DNA of 42,625 bases from Ignavibacteriota bacterium. GTDB lineage: Bacteria > Bacteroidota > Ignavibacteria > UBA10030 > UBA6906. Positions within the stretch are counted from its first letter, which is position 1. Every line of letters starts with the position of its first letter. Shown in pieces: positions 28,240-36,737 of this stretch. Position numbers and translations under genes: made by a program. The notes under the pieces are model-generated. The model did not search any database and was not told the DNA's origin. It was given only the letters and a program-made list of their open reading frames with translations. Location: assembly GCA_016218065.1 (NCBI GenBank), contig JACRFA010000122.1:1-42625 (forward strand). Reading direction: 5' to 3'.

Positions 28240-28280
28240 AAGAGGCTCTGTCCATTCGTGGACAGAGCCTCTTCTTTTTT
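28240..28280 (+). terminator. Intrinsic terminator between convergent genes
   Basis: A perfect 14-bp stem (28240-28253 with 28260-28273), loop ATTCGT and tail CTTTTTT. It ends the T9SS array on the + strand. In the other direction the tail is poor in T, so termination of lat here is less certain. Confidence 0.9.
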
Positions 28281-28300
28281 GGGAATCTGGAAGGATGAAG

Positions 28301-29644
28301 TCAGCTTTCCTTCACCGCTTGTCTAATGATCGAAAGGCCGAGATCGATCTCCTCCTTCGTTACGTTCAGCGGCGGACGGAAGCGGATGGAGAGTTCGCCG
28401 CTCGGAAGAATGATGAGTCCTTTCTGCATGCTCAGCTGGCGGATCTTTGTCCGGCGTTCGGGCGTAACAACATCAAACGCAGCAAAGAGTCCGAGACCGC
28501 GAGCGTTCGAAATCACCGTCGGAAACTCAACAGCAAGCCCGTTCAATCCCTCCACCAAATGCTCGCCGACAACCCGCGCATTCTCCACGAGGTTCTCTTC
28601 TTCGATCACCTCCAGATAACGCTGCGCACGCACCATGTCGATCAGATTGCCGCCCCACGTCGAGTTGATGCGGCTTGGCACTTTGAACACGTTGTCCTTC
28701 ACCTCATCGATCCTCGCGCTGCAGAGGAATCCGCAGACCTGCATCTTCTTGCCGAACGCAATCATATCCGGCTGGATATAGTGCTGGTGTGCCCACATCT
28801 TTCCTGTGAGTCCGATCCCCGTCTGCACTTCATCGATGATCAGCATCGCATCATTCTCATCGGCGAGCTGACGCAGCGCATGGAAGAACTCGGCGCGGAA
28901 ATGATTGTCGCCCCCTTCTCCCTGCACGGCTTCGATGATGATCGCCGCGATGTCGTCCTGGTTCTGCTTGAATGCATCCTTGATCTGGTTGATCGCGATC
29001 TCTTCTTCACGAATCACGCGGGCAAGGTTGGCGCCGTTGAGCGGGAACGTCATCTTCGGATTGAGGATGCGCGGCCACTTGAACTTCGGGTAGAGGTCGG
29101 TCTTCACCGGATCCGTGTTCGTGAGCGAGAGCGTGTAGCCCGATCGTCCGTGGAAGCATTGCTTGAAATGAATGACCTGCGTGCCGCGCTCGGTGGTGTA
29201 GCCTTTCGCGAAGTTCTTTCTGATTTTCCAATCGAACGCCGCCTTCAACGCATTCTCGATGCCGAGCGCCCCACCCTCGATAAAGAACGTGTACGGAAGA
29301 TACGACGGCATTGCGACCCGCTCAAACACTTCGAGGAACTCAGCTTGCTCGGCGGTGTAGATATCCGAATTGGAGGGCTTGTTGACGGCAACGTACGCGA
29401 GCTTCTCGAGGAACTCAGGCGTGGTCAGTTTCGGATGGTTCATGCCGAGCGGCAATGAGGCGACAAACGTGAAAAAATCCAGATAGCGCTTGCCGTCTTT
29501 CGCATCGACGATGTAGGAACCCTGGCTCTTCTTCAGGTCAATGACGATTTCGAAGCCGTCGACCAACATGTGCTTCGCGAGCGATGGAAGCACACGGTCC
29601 GCGGAAATGTTCTTGTGCCCTGAAGTCATTGTTACTACTGACAT
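28301..29644 (-). CDS. lat: L-lysine 6-aminotransferase
   Basis: A 447-aa PLP-dependent class III aminotransferase that moves the epsilon-amino group of L-lysine to 2-oxoglutarate, giving 2-aminoadipate 6-semialdehyde (cyclising to piperideine-6-carboxylate) and glutamate. Length and sequence fit the Lat family. Lys300 in AFGKKMQ is the expected Schiff-base lysine, DEVQTG at 271-276 holds the PLP-ring aspartate, Glu243 in QGEGGDN fits the substrate-selecting glutamate, and Arg421 in SIRFRP is near the expected carboxylate-binding arginine. The ATG at 29644 is chosen because AAGGAG precedes it; a longer frame exists upstream. It lies 148 nt downstream of an aldehyde dehydrogenase on the same strand, the pairing known from lysine-to-2-aminoadipate pathways. 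Confidence 0.9.
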   Translation of the reverse strand: MSVVTMTSGHKNISADRVLPSLAKHMLVDGFEIVIDLKKSQGSYIVDAKDGKRYLDFFTFVASLPLGMNHPKLTTPEFLEKLAYVAVNKPSNSDIYTAEQAEFLEVFERVAMPSYLPYTFFIEGGALGIENALKAAFDWKIRKNFAKGYTTERGTQVIHFKQCFHGRSGYTLSLTNTDPVKTDLYPKFKWPRILNPKMTFPLNGANLARVIREEEIAINQIKDAFKQNQDDIAAIIIEAVQGEGGDNHFRAEFFHALRQLADENDAMLIIDEVQTGIGLTGKMWAHQHYIQPDMIAFGKKMQVCGFLCSARIDEVKDNVFKVPSRINSTWGGNLIDMVRAQRYLEVIEEENLVENARVVGEHLVEGLNGLAVEFPTVISNARGLGLFAAFDVVTPERRTKIRQLSMQKGLIILPSGELSIRFRPPLNVTKEEIDLGLSIIRQAVKES

Positions 29645-29792
29645 AGGAATTCTCCTTATGTAAAAAATGAATGTGAACTGTGATGTCTGTCGTCTTCCGA
29701 CGATCACACTTCAGCATTTCAGAAGAATTCGTTATGCTCGAACAAGCAAATCAATATGGCTTCATGGTTTCGCATGGCTGCAATCTACGCGA

Positions 29793-31280
29793 TCAATAGT
29801 TATCGATTTGTGCGCGCTGCAACCCGCCGCTGTAATCGATGTACACGGTCTTCCACTCAGAGAAGAAGTCGTACACCGCCCAACCGCCTTCGCGGTGACC
29901 GTTGCCCGTCTGCTTGACGCCGCCAAACGGCATGTGCGCTTCGGCGCCAATCGTCGGCGCGTTGATGTACGTAATGCCCGCTTTGATATCGCGGATGGCG
30001 CGGAACGCTCCATTGACATCACGCGTGTACAGTGACGAGGACAATCCGTAAATCGTATCATTCAGAATCTGAATCGCATGATCGAGCGACTTTGCTTTGA
30101 GCACCGAGAGGACAGGCCCGAAGATTTCTTCCTTCGCAATGCGATGCTCGGGCTTCACGTTCGTAAACACAGTCGGACGATAGAACCAGCCCTTCTTGAA
30201 GTTGGAATCCTTCGGAATTTCTCCGCCGGCAACAATCTTTGCTCCTTGCTCCAATCCAATCTCAACATACGATTGAACAGTCTTTCGCTGATCTTCGTTC
30301 ACACACGGACCGACATCAACGCCTTTCTTCAAGCCGTCGCCGAGTTTCAGGTTCTCAACACGCTTCACAAGCATCTTTACAAACTCGTCGTGAATCTTCT
30401 CATGGAGAATCAACCGGCTTGTTGCGGTGCAGCGTTGTCCCGTTGTGCCGAACGCTCCCCAGAGAACGCCTTCGAGTGCGAGTTCCATATCGGCATCGGG
30501 CATGACGATCTGCGCGTTCTTGCCGCCGAGTTCGAGCGAGACGCGCTTGAGTGTTTCGCTTGCCATCACGGAAATTTTCTTTCCCACACCCGTCGAGCCG
30601 GTGAAGCTGATCAGATCGACATCGGGGTGGCCGACAATCGCGTTGCCCACTTCCCCGCCGCCGCCATGCACAATGTTCACGACGCCTTCAGGCACGCCGG
30701 CTTCAATCAGAATCTCGACGAGCGATGTTGCCGTGGCAGGCGTATCCGACGCGGGCTTGAACACAATGGTGTTGCCGCAAAGCAATGCCGGGAAGATCTT
30801 CCATGTCGGGATCGCCATGGGGAAATTCCACGGCGTCACAATGCCGGCAACACCAATCGGAACTCGGATTGCCATATTGAATTTGTTCGACAGCTCTGAA
30901 GGCGCTGTGTGTCCGAACAATCTGCGCCCCTCGGTCCCGGCGTAGTAAGCAGTGTCAATTCCCTCCTGCACGTCGCCGCGGGTTTCGGCAAGCACCTTTC
31001 CCATTTCTTTCGTCATCTGGCGCGAGAGTTCTTCTTTCTTCGCGACCATGAGGTCGCCGACTTTGCGCAGGATATCGCCGCGCTTCGGCGCGGGCGTGAG
31101 TCGCCACGCTTCGAACGCCTTTCGCGCCGACTTCACCGCGTCGTTTACATCTTCCTTGCTCGATTTCGGAAAAACGCCGATCACCTCATCCCAGTTTGCC
31201 GGATTGCGATTCTCAAACGTCTGTCCCGACAGCGCATCTACCCATTTCCCGTTGATGTAGTTTCTGAATTTCTTTGCCAT
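29793..31280 (-). CDS. NAD(P)-dependent aldehyde dehydrogenase, likely for aminoadipate semialdehyde
   Basis: A 495-aa cytosolic aldehyde dehydrogenase. Asn152 in TPWNFP, Glu250 in SLELGGKN and the nucleophile Cys284 in GQRCTA are all present, as is the cofactor-binding FTGSTGVG (226-233). The C-terminal PFGGVKQTGNG is typical of the superfamily. The ATG at 31280 has an AAGGAAG Shine-Dalgarno. The substrate cannot be read from sequence. The lat gene just downstream suggests oxidation of 2-aminoadipate 6-semialdehyde to 2-aminoadipate, although overall resemblance is to general semialdehyde dehydrogenases rather than clearly to the ALDH7 type. It starts 16 nt after the toxin gene, so it is probably transcribed with the toxin-antitoxin pair and purB. 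Confidence 0.9.
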   Translation of the reverse strand: MAKKFRNYINGKWVDALSGQTFENRNPANWDEVIGVFPKSSKEDVNDAVKSARKAFEAWRLTPAPKRGDILRKVGDLMVAKKEELSRQMTKEMGKVLAETRGDVQEGIDTAYYAGTEGRRLFGHTAPSELSNKFNMAIRVPIGVAGIVTPWNFPMAIPTWKIFPALLCGNTIVFKPASDTPATATSLVEILIEAGVPEGVVNIVHGGGGEVGNAIVGHPDVDLISFTGSTGVGKKISVMASETLKRVSLELGGKNAQIVMPDADMELALEGVLWGAFGTTGQRCTATSRLILHEKIHDEFVKMLVKRVENLKLGDGLKKGVDVGPCVNEDQRKTVQSYVEIGLEQGAKIVAGGEIPKDSNFKKGWFYRPTVFTNVKPEHRIAKEEIFGPVLSVLKAKSLDHAIQILNDTIYGLSSSLYTRDVNGAFRAIRDIKAGITYINAPTIGAEAHMPFGGVKQTGNGHREGGWAVYDFFSEWKTVYIDYSGGLQRAQIDNY

Positions 31281-31296
31281 GAATCTTCCTTTGTCG

Positions 31297-31569
31297 TTAT
31301 CGTTCTTTATAGATCTTGCTTCGATGTGCAATCTGCCTTACAGTTACTGATCGATCTGAGTGCGAGACAAGATAAACAACTCGAAAATCACCGACTCGCA
31401 GTTTGTAATGATGCCTGTACTCTTTTCCCCTAAGCGCTTGATGTTTCATCCCACTTGCCTTCAATGCCATCGCTTCAATCTTGCGCTGAATCCTACCAAG
31501 TACTGCTCTATCAATTCCTTTCGTCTGCTCTTCGATGGAGCCTTCATACATGATAGAGTAACCGTTCAT
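31297..31569 (-). CDS. RelE/ParE-superfamily toxin
   Basis: A 90-aa basic protein with the RelE/ParE fold pattern: an N-terminal strand, a helical pair with IQRKIEAM, then the strands HHYKLRVGDFRVVYLV and VRQIAHRSKIY. RelE-type members cleave mRNA on the ribosome and ParE-type members poison gyrase. The R-V-G-D-F-R-V-V-Y motif and the C-terminal H-R-S-K-I-Y favour the mRNA-interferase side, but this is an inference. Its ATG overlaps the antitoxin stop (ATGA, 31566-31569), so the two are translationally coupled, and the aldehyde dehydrogenase gene starts 16 nt downstream. Confidence 0.8.
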   Translation of the reverse strand: MNGYSIMYEGSIEEQTKGIDRAVLGRIQRKIEAMALKASGMKHQALRGKEYRHHYKLRVGDFRVVYLVSHSDRSVTVRQIAHRSKIYKER

Positions 31570-31802
31570 CTGAGAACTCTCGACCAGAACTCCTTGTGGC
31601 TTAGAAGCCGCTTCTTATCAACAGGTTTTTTGAGTCGCTTCGCAACTTCTGGCCGTAACTCCAGACCTTCATCAGGGTCAAACAGGAATTGCTCAAGCGC
31701 CCACTCAACCAATTGTGATTGAGTCTTTTCTCTTTCTTTCGACTCTTTGGCTAGACGCTTTGCCACCCGATCGGTTACTCTTGCTGTTATGGTCTTTGCC
31801 AT
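31566..31802 (-). CDS. CopG/ribbon-helix-helix-like antitoxin
   Basis: A 78-aa protein. The N-terminal ITARVTDRVAKRLAKESKE followed by a helix with SQLVEWALEQFL fits a ribbon-helix-helix DNA-binding domain. The C-terminal third (~45-78), rich in Lys, Leu and Trp, would wrap the toxin. Such antitoxins repress their own operon together with the toxin. A GGAGAG Shine-Dalgarno precedes the ATG by about 6 nt. It begins 16 nt downstream of the purB stop, so an own promoter would have to lie inside purB; none was identified. Confidence 0.75.
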   Translation of the reverse strand: MAKTITARVTDRVAKRLAKESKEREKTQSQLVEWALEQFLFDPDEGLELRPEVAKRLKKPVDKKRLLSHKEFWSRVLR

Positions 31803-31818
31803 GTTTCACTCTCCACTA

Positions 31819-33114
31819 TTATGCAAGTCCAACTCGATCAAAAATGTAATCCACATTCCGGATGCTCTTCTTCAGATCAAAGAGCTCTTCAATCTGTGCG
31901 CGATTAAGCACGTGTAGAATCTCTTCGTTGGCAAGGAGCAATTCTCTGAAACTCTTGCCGGATTGCCATACTTCCATCGCCGCGGCTTGCACAACGCGGT
32001 AGGCATCTTCGCGCTTCATTTCCTTTTTGGTCAGGGCAAGCAACACCGACTGCGAGAAGATCAGGCCGTGCGTGCGTTCGAGATTCTTCATCATGTTGTC
32101 GGGATAGACGAGCAGCGTATCGAGTACATCGGTCATAATGCTCATCATGTAATCGAGCAGAATACAGCTGTCAGGAATCACCACCCGCTCAACCGACGAA
32201 TGCGTGATATCGCGTTCGTGCCAGAGCGAGACATTCTCCATCGCCGCCAGCGCATTGCCACGCAACACTCGAGACAAGCCGGCAACTCGTTCGCACGTGA
32301 TTGGGTTGCGCTTGTGCGGCATTGCCGATGAACCCTTCTGCCCTTTTGAAAAATATTCCTCCGCTTCCAGAACTTCGGTCTTTTGCAGATGACGAATTTC
32401 CGTGGCGAATTTTTCGAGCGAGCTGCCAGTCACCGCCAGCACCGACATGAACTCCGCATGTCTATCGCGCTGAAGAATCTGCGTGGACACCGGGGCTGGT
32501 TTGAGTCCGAGTTTCTCACAGACATGCTCTTCAACTTTGGGGCTCAGGTGTTCGAATGTTCCCACAGCGCCAGAGATTTGTCCAACCGAAATGCGCTCGA
32601 TTGCGGATTGCAAGCGGGCGATGTTCCGCCGCGTTTCATCGTACCAGAGCGCAAGCTTCAGCCCGAAGGTCGTCGGCTCAGCGTGAATCCCGTGTGTCCT
32701 GCCGACCATGATCGTGTATTTGAATTCCTTCGCCCGCCGGGCCAGGACTTCAGCCAGCTTTTTCAAATCATCCAGCAGCAGCTCGCCGGATTGCTTCATC
32801 TGCACGGCAAGGCACGTGTCAAGCACATCGGATGAGGTCATGCCGAGATGCATGAACCTCGCTTCCGGTCCGACGTACTCGCCAACGTTCGTGAGAAACG
32901 CGATCACATCATGCTTCACTTCGCGCTCGATCTCATCGATGCGCGAGACATTGAATGACGCCTTCTCTCTCATCACGCGAACCGCGTCCTTTGGAACCAC
33001 GCCGAGTTCCGCTTGGGCTTCCGACGCAAGCAGTTCAATCTCCAGCCAGATTCTGAACTTGTTTTCGTCTTCCCATATTTTGCCCATTGCGGGGCGTGTG
33101 TACCGCGATATCAT
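31819..33114 (-). CDS. purB: Adenylosuccinate lyase
   Basis: A 431-aa cytosolic enzyme that releases fumarate from SAICAR and from adenylosuccinate in purine synthesis. Length and residues match the short bacterial type: His68 (VKHDV), His89 ([10 protein letters not shown]), His141 (RTHGIHAEP) and the mobile-loop serines 262-263 in the signature [11 protein letters not shown] (261-271). It is expected to be a homotetramer. The ATG at 33114 is used because the family begins just before the RYTRPAM segment; the Shine-Dalgarno is weak. Downstream genes (antitoxin, toxin, dehydrogenase) follow so closely that they are probably cotranscribed. Confidence 0.95.
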   Translation of the reverse strand: MISRYTRPAMGKIWEDENKFRIWLEIELLASEAQAELGVVPKDAVRVMREKASFNVSRIDEIEREVKHDVIAFLTNVGEYVGPEARFMHLGMTSSDVLDTCLAVQMKQSGELLLDDLKKLAEVLARRAKEFKYTIMVGRTHGIHAEPTTFGLKLALWYDETRRNIARLQSAIERISVGQISGAVGTFEHLSPKVEEHVCEKLGLKPAPVSTQILQRDRHAEFMSVLAVTGSSLEKFATEIRHLQKTEVLEAEEYFSKGQKGSSAMPHKRNPITCERVAGLSRVLRGNALAAMENVSLWHERDITHSSVERVVIPDSCILLDYMMSIMTDVLDTLLVYPDNMMKNLERTHGLIFSQSVLLALTKKEMKREDAYRVVQAAAMEVWQSGKSFRELLLANEEILHVLNRAQIEELFDLKKSIRNVDYIFDRVGLA

Positions 33115-33237
33115 GCAAACCTAAGGAACGTGCGTGAGGATGGAAGGCAATCTACTTTTTTCGCTGACTTAATGTAAGCAAAATGGGGCTGAAAAGGAAT
33201 GAAGGAGCGTTGCCCGAATTCGGACATCCTTGTGCTA

Positions 33238-33264
33238 CCAGAATCCAGAATCGAGAATCAGAAC
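33238..33264. repeat. Heptanucleotide tandem repeat, intergenic
   Basis: CCAGAAT, CCAGAAT, CGAGAAT, CAGAAC: three and a half 7-bp units in the 180-nt gap between purB and the outer-membrane-protein gene. No other feature is evident in the gap apart from a CCGAATTCGG palindrome near 33215. Confidence 0.6.
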
Positions 33265-33294
33265 CTGGACTCTGCAATTCAGGCGCGTGCGGGT

Positions 33295-33846
33295 TTAGTA
33301 TCCGACCGCGAGGCCTGCGCCAAATCCGAAGTATCGTGATGGAACGCCGGGTGTGTACGTAACATTGTACGAGCCGGTGAGAAGAATGCCAACCGGGCCG
33401 GCGATGTGTATCCCAACTCCGATCTCAGGAGAGAATCCGAACTTCAACTCACTCCGATCAACAAAGATGGGAAGCAGAGAACCGGCAGGCACGCCGCGTA
33501 CGCGCAGATAGTCCATGCCCAGATCGATTCCGATATGCGGAGAGACGACGCCTTTCGAAAGTAAGAATGTTGCGCCGAGATGAACGGGGATGATAACAAC
33601 TTTATAGTCATTAAATGGTTGTGCGCTCGTACGGGAATCAAATTGCACATGGCCGGCAGTTCCACTGATTGCAAGCTGACGGCTCATAAAGTGGAGGTAT
33701 CTCACCTTCACTCCGAACCCGGTGTTGGTACTTGTCCGAAAGTTCTCTGTCGGCTCGACAACCTGCCATTGAACGCCAACGAAATTCTGACTGCGTGCAC
33801 TACCGAGCAGCGCCGCGAAACAGATCGCCACAAACACTTTTCTCAT
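33295..33846 (-). CDS. Small outer-membrane beta-barrel protein
   Basis: A 183-aa protein with a signal peptide (residues 1-19, cleavage near ARSQ) and alternating amphipathic strands (FGVKVRYLHF, LAISGTAGHVQF, VVIIPVHLGATFLL, GFSPEIGVGIHI, GILLTGSYNVTY). It ends in an aromatic residue after a hydrophobic strand (FGAGLAVGY), as expected for BAM-assembled porin-like barrels. An eight-stranded OmpX/OmpW-like barrel would fit the size. GGGAGGG precedes the ATG. Function is unknown. It is downstream of the htrA-type gene with a 138-nt gap, so it may or may not be cotranscribed. Confidence 0.8.
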   Translation of the reverse strand: MRKVFVAICFAALLGSARSQNFVGVQWQVVEPTENFRTSTNTGFGVKVRYLHFMSRQLAISGTAGHVQFDSRTSAQPFNDYKVVIIPVHLGATFLLSKGVVSPHIGIDLGMDYLRVRGVPAGSLLPIFVDRSELKFGFSPEIGVGIHIAGPVGILLTGSYNVTYTPGVPSRYFGFGAGLAVGY

Positions 33847-33984
33847 ACAACCCTCCCAAACATCTTATCATGAAATAGGCGCGCCACAGTTGGTACATCA
33901 GAAGAACTCGTGCCCTCTTACCATCCTTTCTTACAACAAAGGGACCCGAATCCAACACTCATCATTGTTGCCCAGAGACCGCCA

Positions 33985-35178
33985 CTACGTTGATCTCTTT
34001 TCCAGCTTGAGGCTCAGTGTAATTGTCTTTCGGTCCCTGATGATTTTGAACTTCACCGAGTCGCCGATCTTTGCTTCTTCCAGAATGGAAAGTAGTGTCG
34101 ATTGGTCAGCGACTCGCTCTCCCTTGGCTTCGACGATAATATCGCCGGGCCTGAATCCTGCCTGCTCGGCCGGACTGCGACGATACACGTTGCTGACGAT
34201 GACGCCTTCCGCTCTCTCCAAACCAAAATATCGCGCAACACGCTCATCAACATCTTGCACTTCCATCCCGGTGTAGAACTCGCGCTCGATCTTTCCACTG
34301 CGCTTCAGTTCAGCGATGATCGTCTTTACACGATTCACCGGGATCGCAAACCCCAATCCAATGTTTCCTTGATTCGGCGAGTAGATGACGGAGTTCACGC
34401 CGATCACTTCACCCAAACTGTTGACAAGCGGCCCGCCGCTGTTGCCCGCGTTGATCGCCGCGTCGGTTTGAATCATGCCGCGGTAAGTTCGTCCCTCTTG
34501 CGCTCTGAGATTCATGTTGATCGAACTGACGACGCCAACCGTAACAGTCGGCTTGTTGTTGACGTCGAATAATCCAAACGGATTGCCGAACGCGATCACC
34601 CACTCGCCAATGAGTACGTCATCAGAGTTGCCGAGCATCAGAGAAGGAAGATCCTTTGCATTGATTTTCAGCAACGCAAGATCAGTGACCTGATCTGTGC
34701 CGACCAATTCGGCTTTGTACTTTTCGCCATTCGTCATGGTCACGGTGATCTCTTTCGCGTTGCCCGCGACGTGATCGTTCGTGATGACGTAGCCGTCGGA
34801 AGAGATGATGAAACCGGAGCCAAGCTCCTGAAGTTGTTGCGTGTACACCTGATCGGGAAAGAAGTGTCGGAAGAACGGATCGTCGCCCCATGGACTGCGA
34901 TAGCGCAACTGTCGGACTTCGATGACGTTGATGCCGACGACTGCGGGATTGCAGCGAGCGACGGTGCGCGTGATTGCGTTTTGTCGTGTTGCTGTGATCG
35001 CACCAGAAACCGAATCCCTCACTTGAGGAGTCTCTGACGCCTCCTTGAACGGAGCATCCGCGTACTCTTGTTTGGCAGACGTCGCTTCGTTCGGCGCATG
35101 TCCGATGCCATACCCGATGAGTCCCCCGACAAGAAGCGGCACAGCGAATATTCCTACCATGGTAACCTTATTGTTCAT
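33985..35178 (-). CDS. htrA: HtrA/Deg-family periplasmic serine protease with one PDZ domain
   Basis: A 397-aa trypsin-fold protease for envelope quality control. The catalytic triad is visible: His136 (TNDHVAG), Asp166 (VTDLALL) and Ser247 (NAGNSGGP). One PDZ domain follows (~305-397; EGVIVSNVYRRSPAEQAGFRPGDII). Residues ~5-26 form a hydrophobic segment that may stay uncleaved as an anchor, giving a DegS-like layout (anchor, protease, single PDZ) rather than the two-PDZ DegP/DegQ form. The ATG at 35178 is chosen because a purine-rich AAGGGGGAA lies upstream; the frame extends to 35262 but would then overlap plsY. It is 52 nt downstream of plsY on the same strand. Confidence 0.9.
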   Translation of the reverse strand: MNNKVTMVGIFAVPLLVGGLIGYGIGHAPNEATSAKQEYADAPFKEASETPQVRDSVSGAITATRQNAITRTVARCNPAVVGINVIEVRQLRYRSPWGDDPFFRHFFPDQVYTQQLQELGSGFIISSDGYVITNDHVAGNAKEITVTMTNGEKYKAELVGTDQVTDLALLKINAKDLPSLMLGNSDDVLIGEWVIAFGNPFGLFDVNNKPTVTVGVVSSINMNLRAQEGRTYRGMIQTDAAINAGNSGGPLVNSLGEVIGVNSVIYSPNQGNIGLGFAIPVNRVKTIIAELKRSGKIEREFYTGMEVQDVDERVARYFGLERAEGVIVSNVYRRSPAEQAGFRPGDIIVEAKGERVADQSTLLSILEEAKIGDSVKFKIIRDRKTITLSLKLEKRST

Positions 35179-35230
35179 TAAGCAAAATTCCCCCTTCTTT
35201 ACGAAAGATCGAAAGCAAGGGTTCACCAAT

Positions 35231-35839
35231 CTAATTTGAAAAAAATGCTCGCACAGGTTCAACGAGTTTTGTCATAATCACAATGACAAGCACTGCAACG
35301 AAGAGAAGAAACTCGACACCCTGGACTCCCTGCGGAGTTATGGAGACCAGAAGCGAAGCCGGAGCGACAACAACGAGCAGCAGCAACGCAAGTGTCGCAA
35401 AAGCATTCCCGACATTTATATCATGCGAGATCTTCTTCCCGACGAACCAGAGCAACATCCACAGGACGACCAGAAACCAACTCACCGCGAGCATTACACC
35501 CGCAGCGGTCGCCAAGCCCCTGCCCCCTTTGAAACGCAACCAAATCGGAAAGTCATGCCCCAACACTGCACACACTCCAGTAAGCGCTTGAGGGACGAAT
35601 TCAGTTCCCGTTATCTGCTTGATGAAAAGAACAGCCAGCAGTCCCTTCACGACATCAATCACCAAAACAATGGCGCCCACAAATCTGGAGTTGGTGACCT
35701 GGTAGCTGTTCAATGTGCCCACGTTGCCGCTTCCTGCCGTGCGAATATCAATTTGGGATTTCCACTTGACGACAAGGTAGGCTGTTGGAAATGAACCAAT
35801 GAGGTACCCGACAACGCCAGCAAGCATGTAAGAAAGCAC
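35231..35839 (-). CDS. plsY: Glycerol-3-phosphate acyltransferase PlsY
   Basis: A 202-aa inner-membrane enzyme that transfers an acyl group from acyl-phosphate to glycerol 3-phosphate, the first step of phospholipid synthesis. PlsY motifs are visible: GSFPTAYLV at the N-terminus, GSGNVGTLN (family GxGNxGATN, here slightly altered) and FKGGRGLATAAG (family KGGKGxAT). Five or more hydrophobic segments are present. The GTG at 35839 is the longest start; an ATG at 35827 gives an equally plausible N-terminus (MLAGVVGYL). Neither has a clear Shine-Dalgarno. It is divergent from larB, and the htrA-like gene follows. Confidence 0.9.
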   Translation of the reverse strand: MLSYMLAGVVGYLIGSFPTAYLVVKWKSQIDIRTAGSGNVGTLNSYQVTNSRFVGAIVLVIDVVKGLLAVLFIKQITGTEFVPQALTGVCAVLGHDFPIWLRFKGGRGLATAAGVMLAVSWFLVVLWMLLWFVGKKISHDINVGNAFATLALLLLVVVAPASLLVSITPQGVQGVEFLLFVAVLVIVIMTKLVEPVRAFFSN

Positions 35840-35867
35840 GATGCAATTCGTTTACGATGTCGAAAAT

Positions 35868-35896
35868 AGAATAACCAAAATCCTTAGGAGAATCAA
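35868..35896 (-). promoter_or_regulatory. Promoter reading toward plsY
   Basis: On the minus strand TTGATT (35896-35891), a 17-nt spacer and TATTCT (35873-35868). Predicted start near 35861, about 22 nt before the GTG of plsY. Confidence 0.5.
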
Positions 35897-35903
35897 CCAT
35901 TTC

Positions 35904-35932
35904 TTGATTCCAGTAAGCGAAACGGGTATATT
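35904..35932 (+). promoter_or_regulatory. Promoter reading toward larB
   Basis: TTGATT (35904-35909), a 17-nt spacer and TATATT (35927-35932). The two back-to-back -35 boxes form a dyad AATCAA-N7-TTGATT (35891-35909), which could also be an operator. Confidence 0.5.
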
Positions 35933-35981
35933 GGCGGAGCATTTTTTCGACGCAACGTTCACTCTCGCCGAATTCGGATTC

Positions 35982-36737
35982 GTGATTACGCCAGAAACAA
36001 AAAAGCTACTCCGTGCATACAAACTTGGAAAGGCGACGGAGGAGGAACTACTTCATGTTCTTTCCTCTTCGATGGTCGAGGATCTTGGTTATGCAACGGT
36101 TGATCATCATCGCAAGATGCGTCAGGGTTTTCCCGAGGTGATTTTTTGTGAAGGAAAGACTGAACTGCAAGTTGCCGGGATTGCGACGAAGATTGTCAAG
36201 CGCGGAAATCTCTTGCTGGCAACGCGGGCAACGCGAAAGCAATTTGCTGCCGTCAAGAAAGTTGTGGGGTCGGCGCGCTTCAACGCGCTGGGGAGATGCA
36301 TCGTCGCCAACGAGCGTCAGACACAGCGCAGCGGGCGAGGTATGATTCTCATCGTTACAGCGGGCACGTCGGATCTGCCGGTCGCAGAAGAAGCGTATGA
36401 GACCGCGAAGATCATGGGAAATGACGTCGATCGTTTGACCGATGTCGGCGTCGCCGGCATTCACAGAATCCTGACTCAGAACAACAAACTTCGTTCAGCT
36501 TCCGTCATCATCGTCGTCGCGGGAATGGATGGAGCGTTGCCGAGCGTCGTGGGAGGATTGGTGGATGTTCCGGTGATTGGCGTGCCTACTTCGGTTGGGT
36601 ACGGCGCGAACTTTCGCGGCGTTGCACCTCTGCTGACAATGCTCAACTCCTGCGCGGCGGGGGTCTTGGTCGTCAACATCGACAACGGATTCGGCGCGGG
36701 GTTCGCTGCGAGCACAATCAATCGGCTGCGACATTAG
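35982..36737 (+). CDS. larB: Nickel-pincer cofactor biosynthesis protein LarB
   Basis: LarB carboxylates and hydrolyses nicotinic acid adenine dinucleotide to pyridinium-3,5-biscarboxylate mononucleotide, the first step toward the nickel-pincer cofactor of lactate racemase and related enzymes. The sequence shows the LarB pattern: DLGYATVDHHRKMRQGFPEVIF near the N-terminus, then an AIR-carboxylase-like domain with VTAGTSDLPVAEEA, VAGMDGALPSVVGG and PTSVGYG. The frame is open from an ATG at 35841 (298 aa), but that stretch does not look like the family and contains a likely promoter. The GTG at 35982 gives about 251 aa, the usual length; no good Shine-Dalgarno marks it, so the start is uncertain. 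larC, larE and a racemase gene are not in the window. Confidence 0.88.
   Translation: MITPETKKLLRAYKLGKATEEELLHVLSSSMVEDLGYATVDHHRKMRQGFPEVIFCEGKTELQVAGIATKIVKRGNLLLATRATRKQFAAVKKVVGSARFNALGRCIVANERQTQRSGRGMILIVTAGTSDLPVAEEAYETAKIMGNDVDRLTDVGVAGIHRILTQNNKLRSASVIIVVAGMDGALPSVVGGLVDVPVIGVPTSVGYGANFRGVAPLLTMLNSCAAGVLVVNIDNGFGAGFAASTINRLRH

Noticed and set aside
28223-29458. A 411-codon open frame on the + strand opposite lat
   Set aside because: It is fully antisense to a well-supported aminotransferase gene, shows no recognisable family and is explained by the codon bias of the opposite strand.
30078-30899. A 273-codon open frame on the + strand opposite the aldehyde dehydrogenase
   Set aside because: Antisense shadow of a conserved enzyme; its composition is Arg/His/Cys-rich with no domain.
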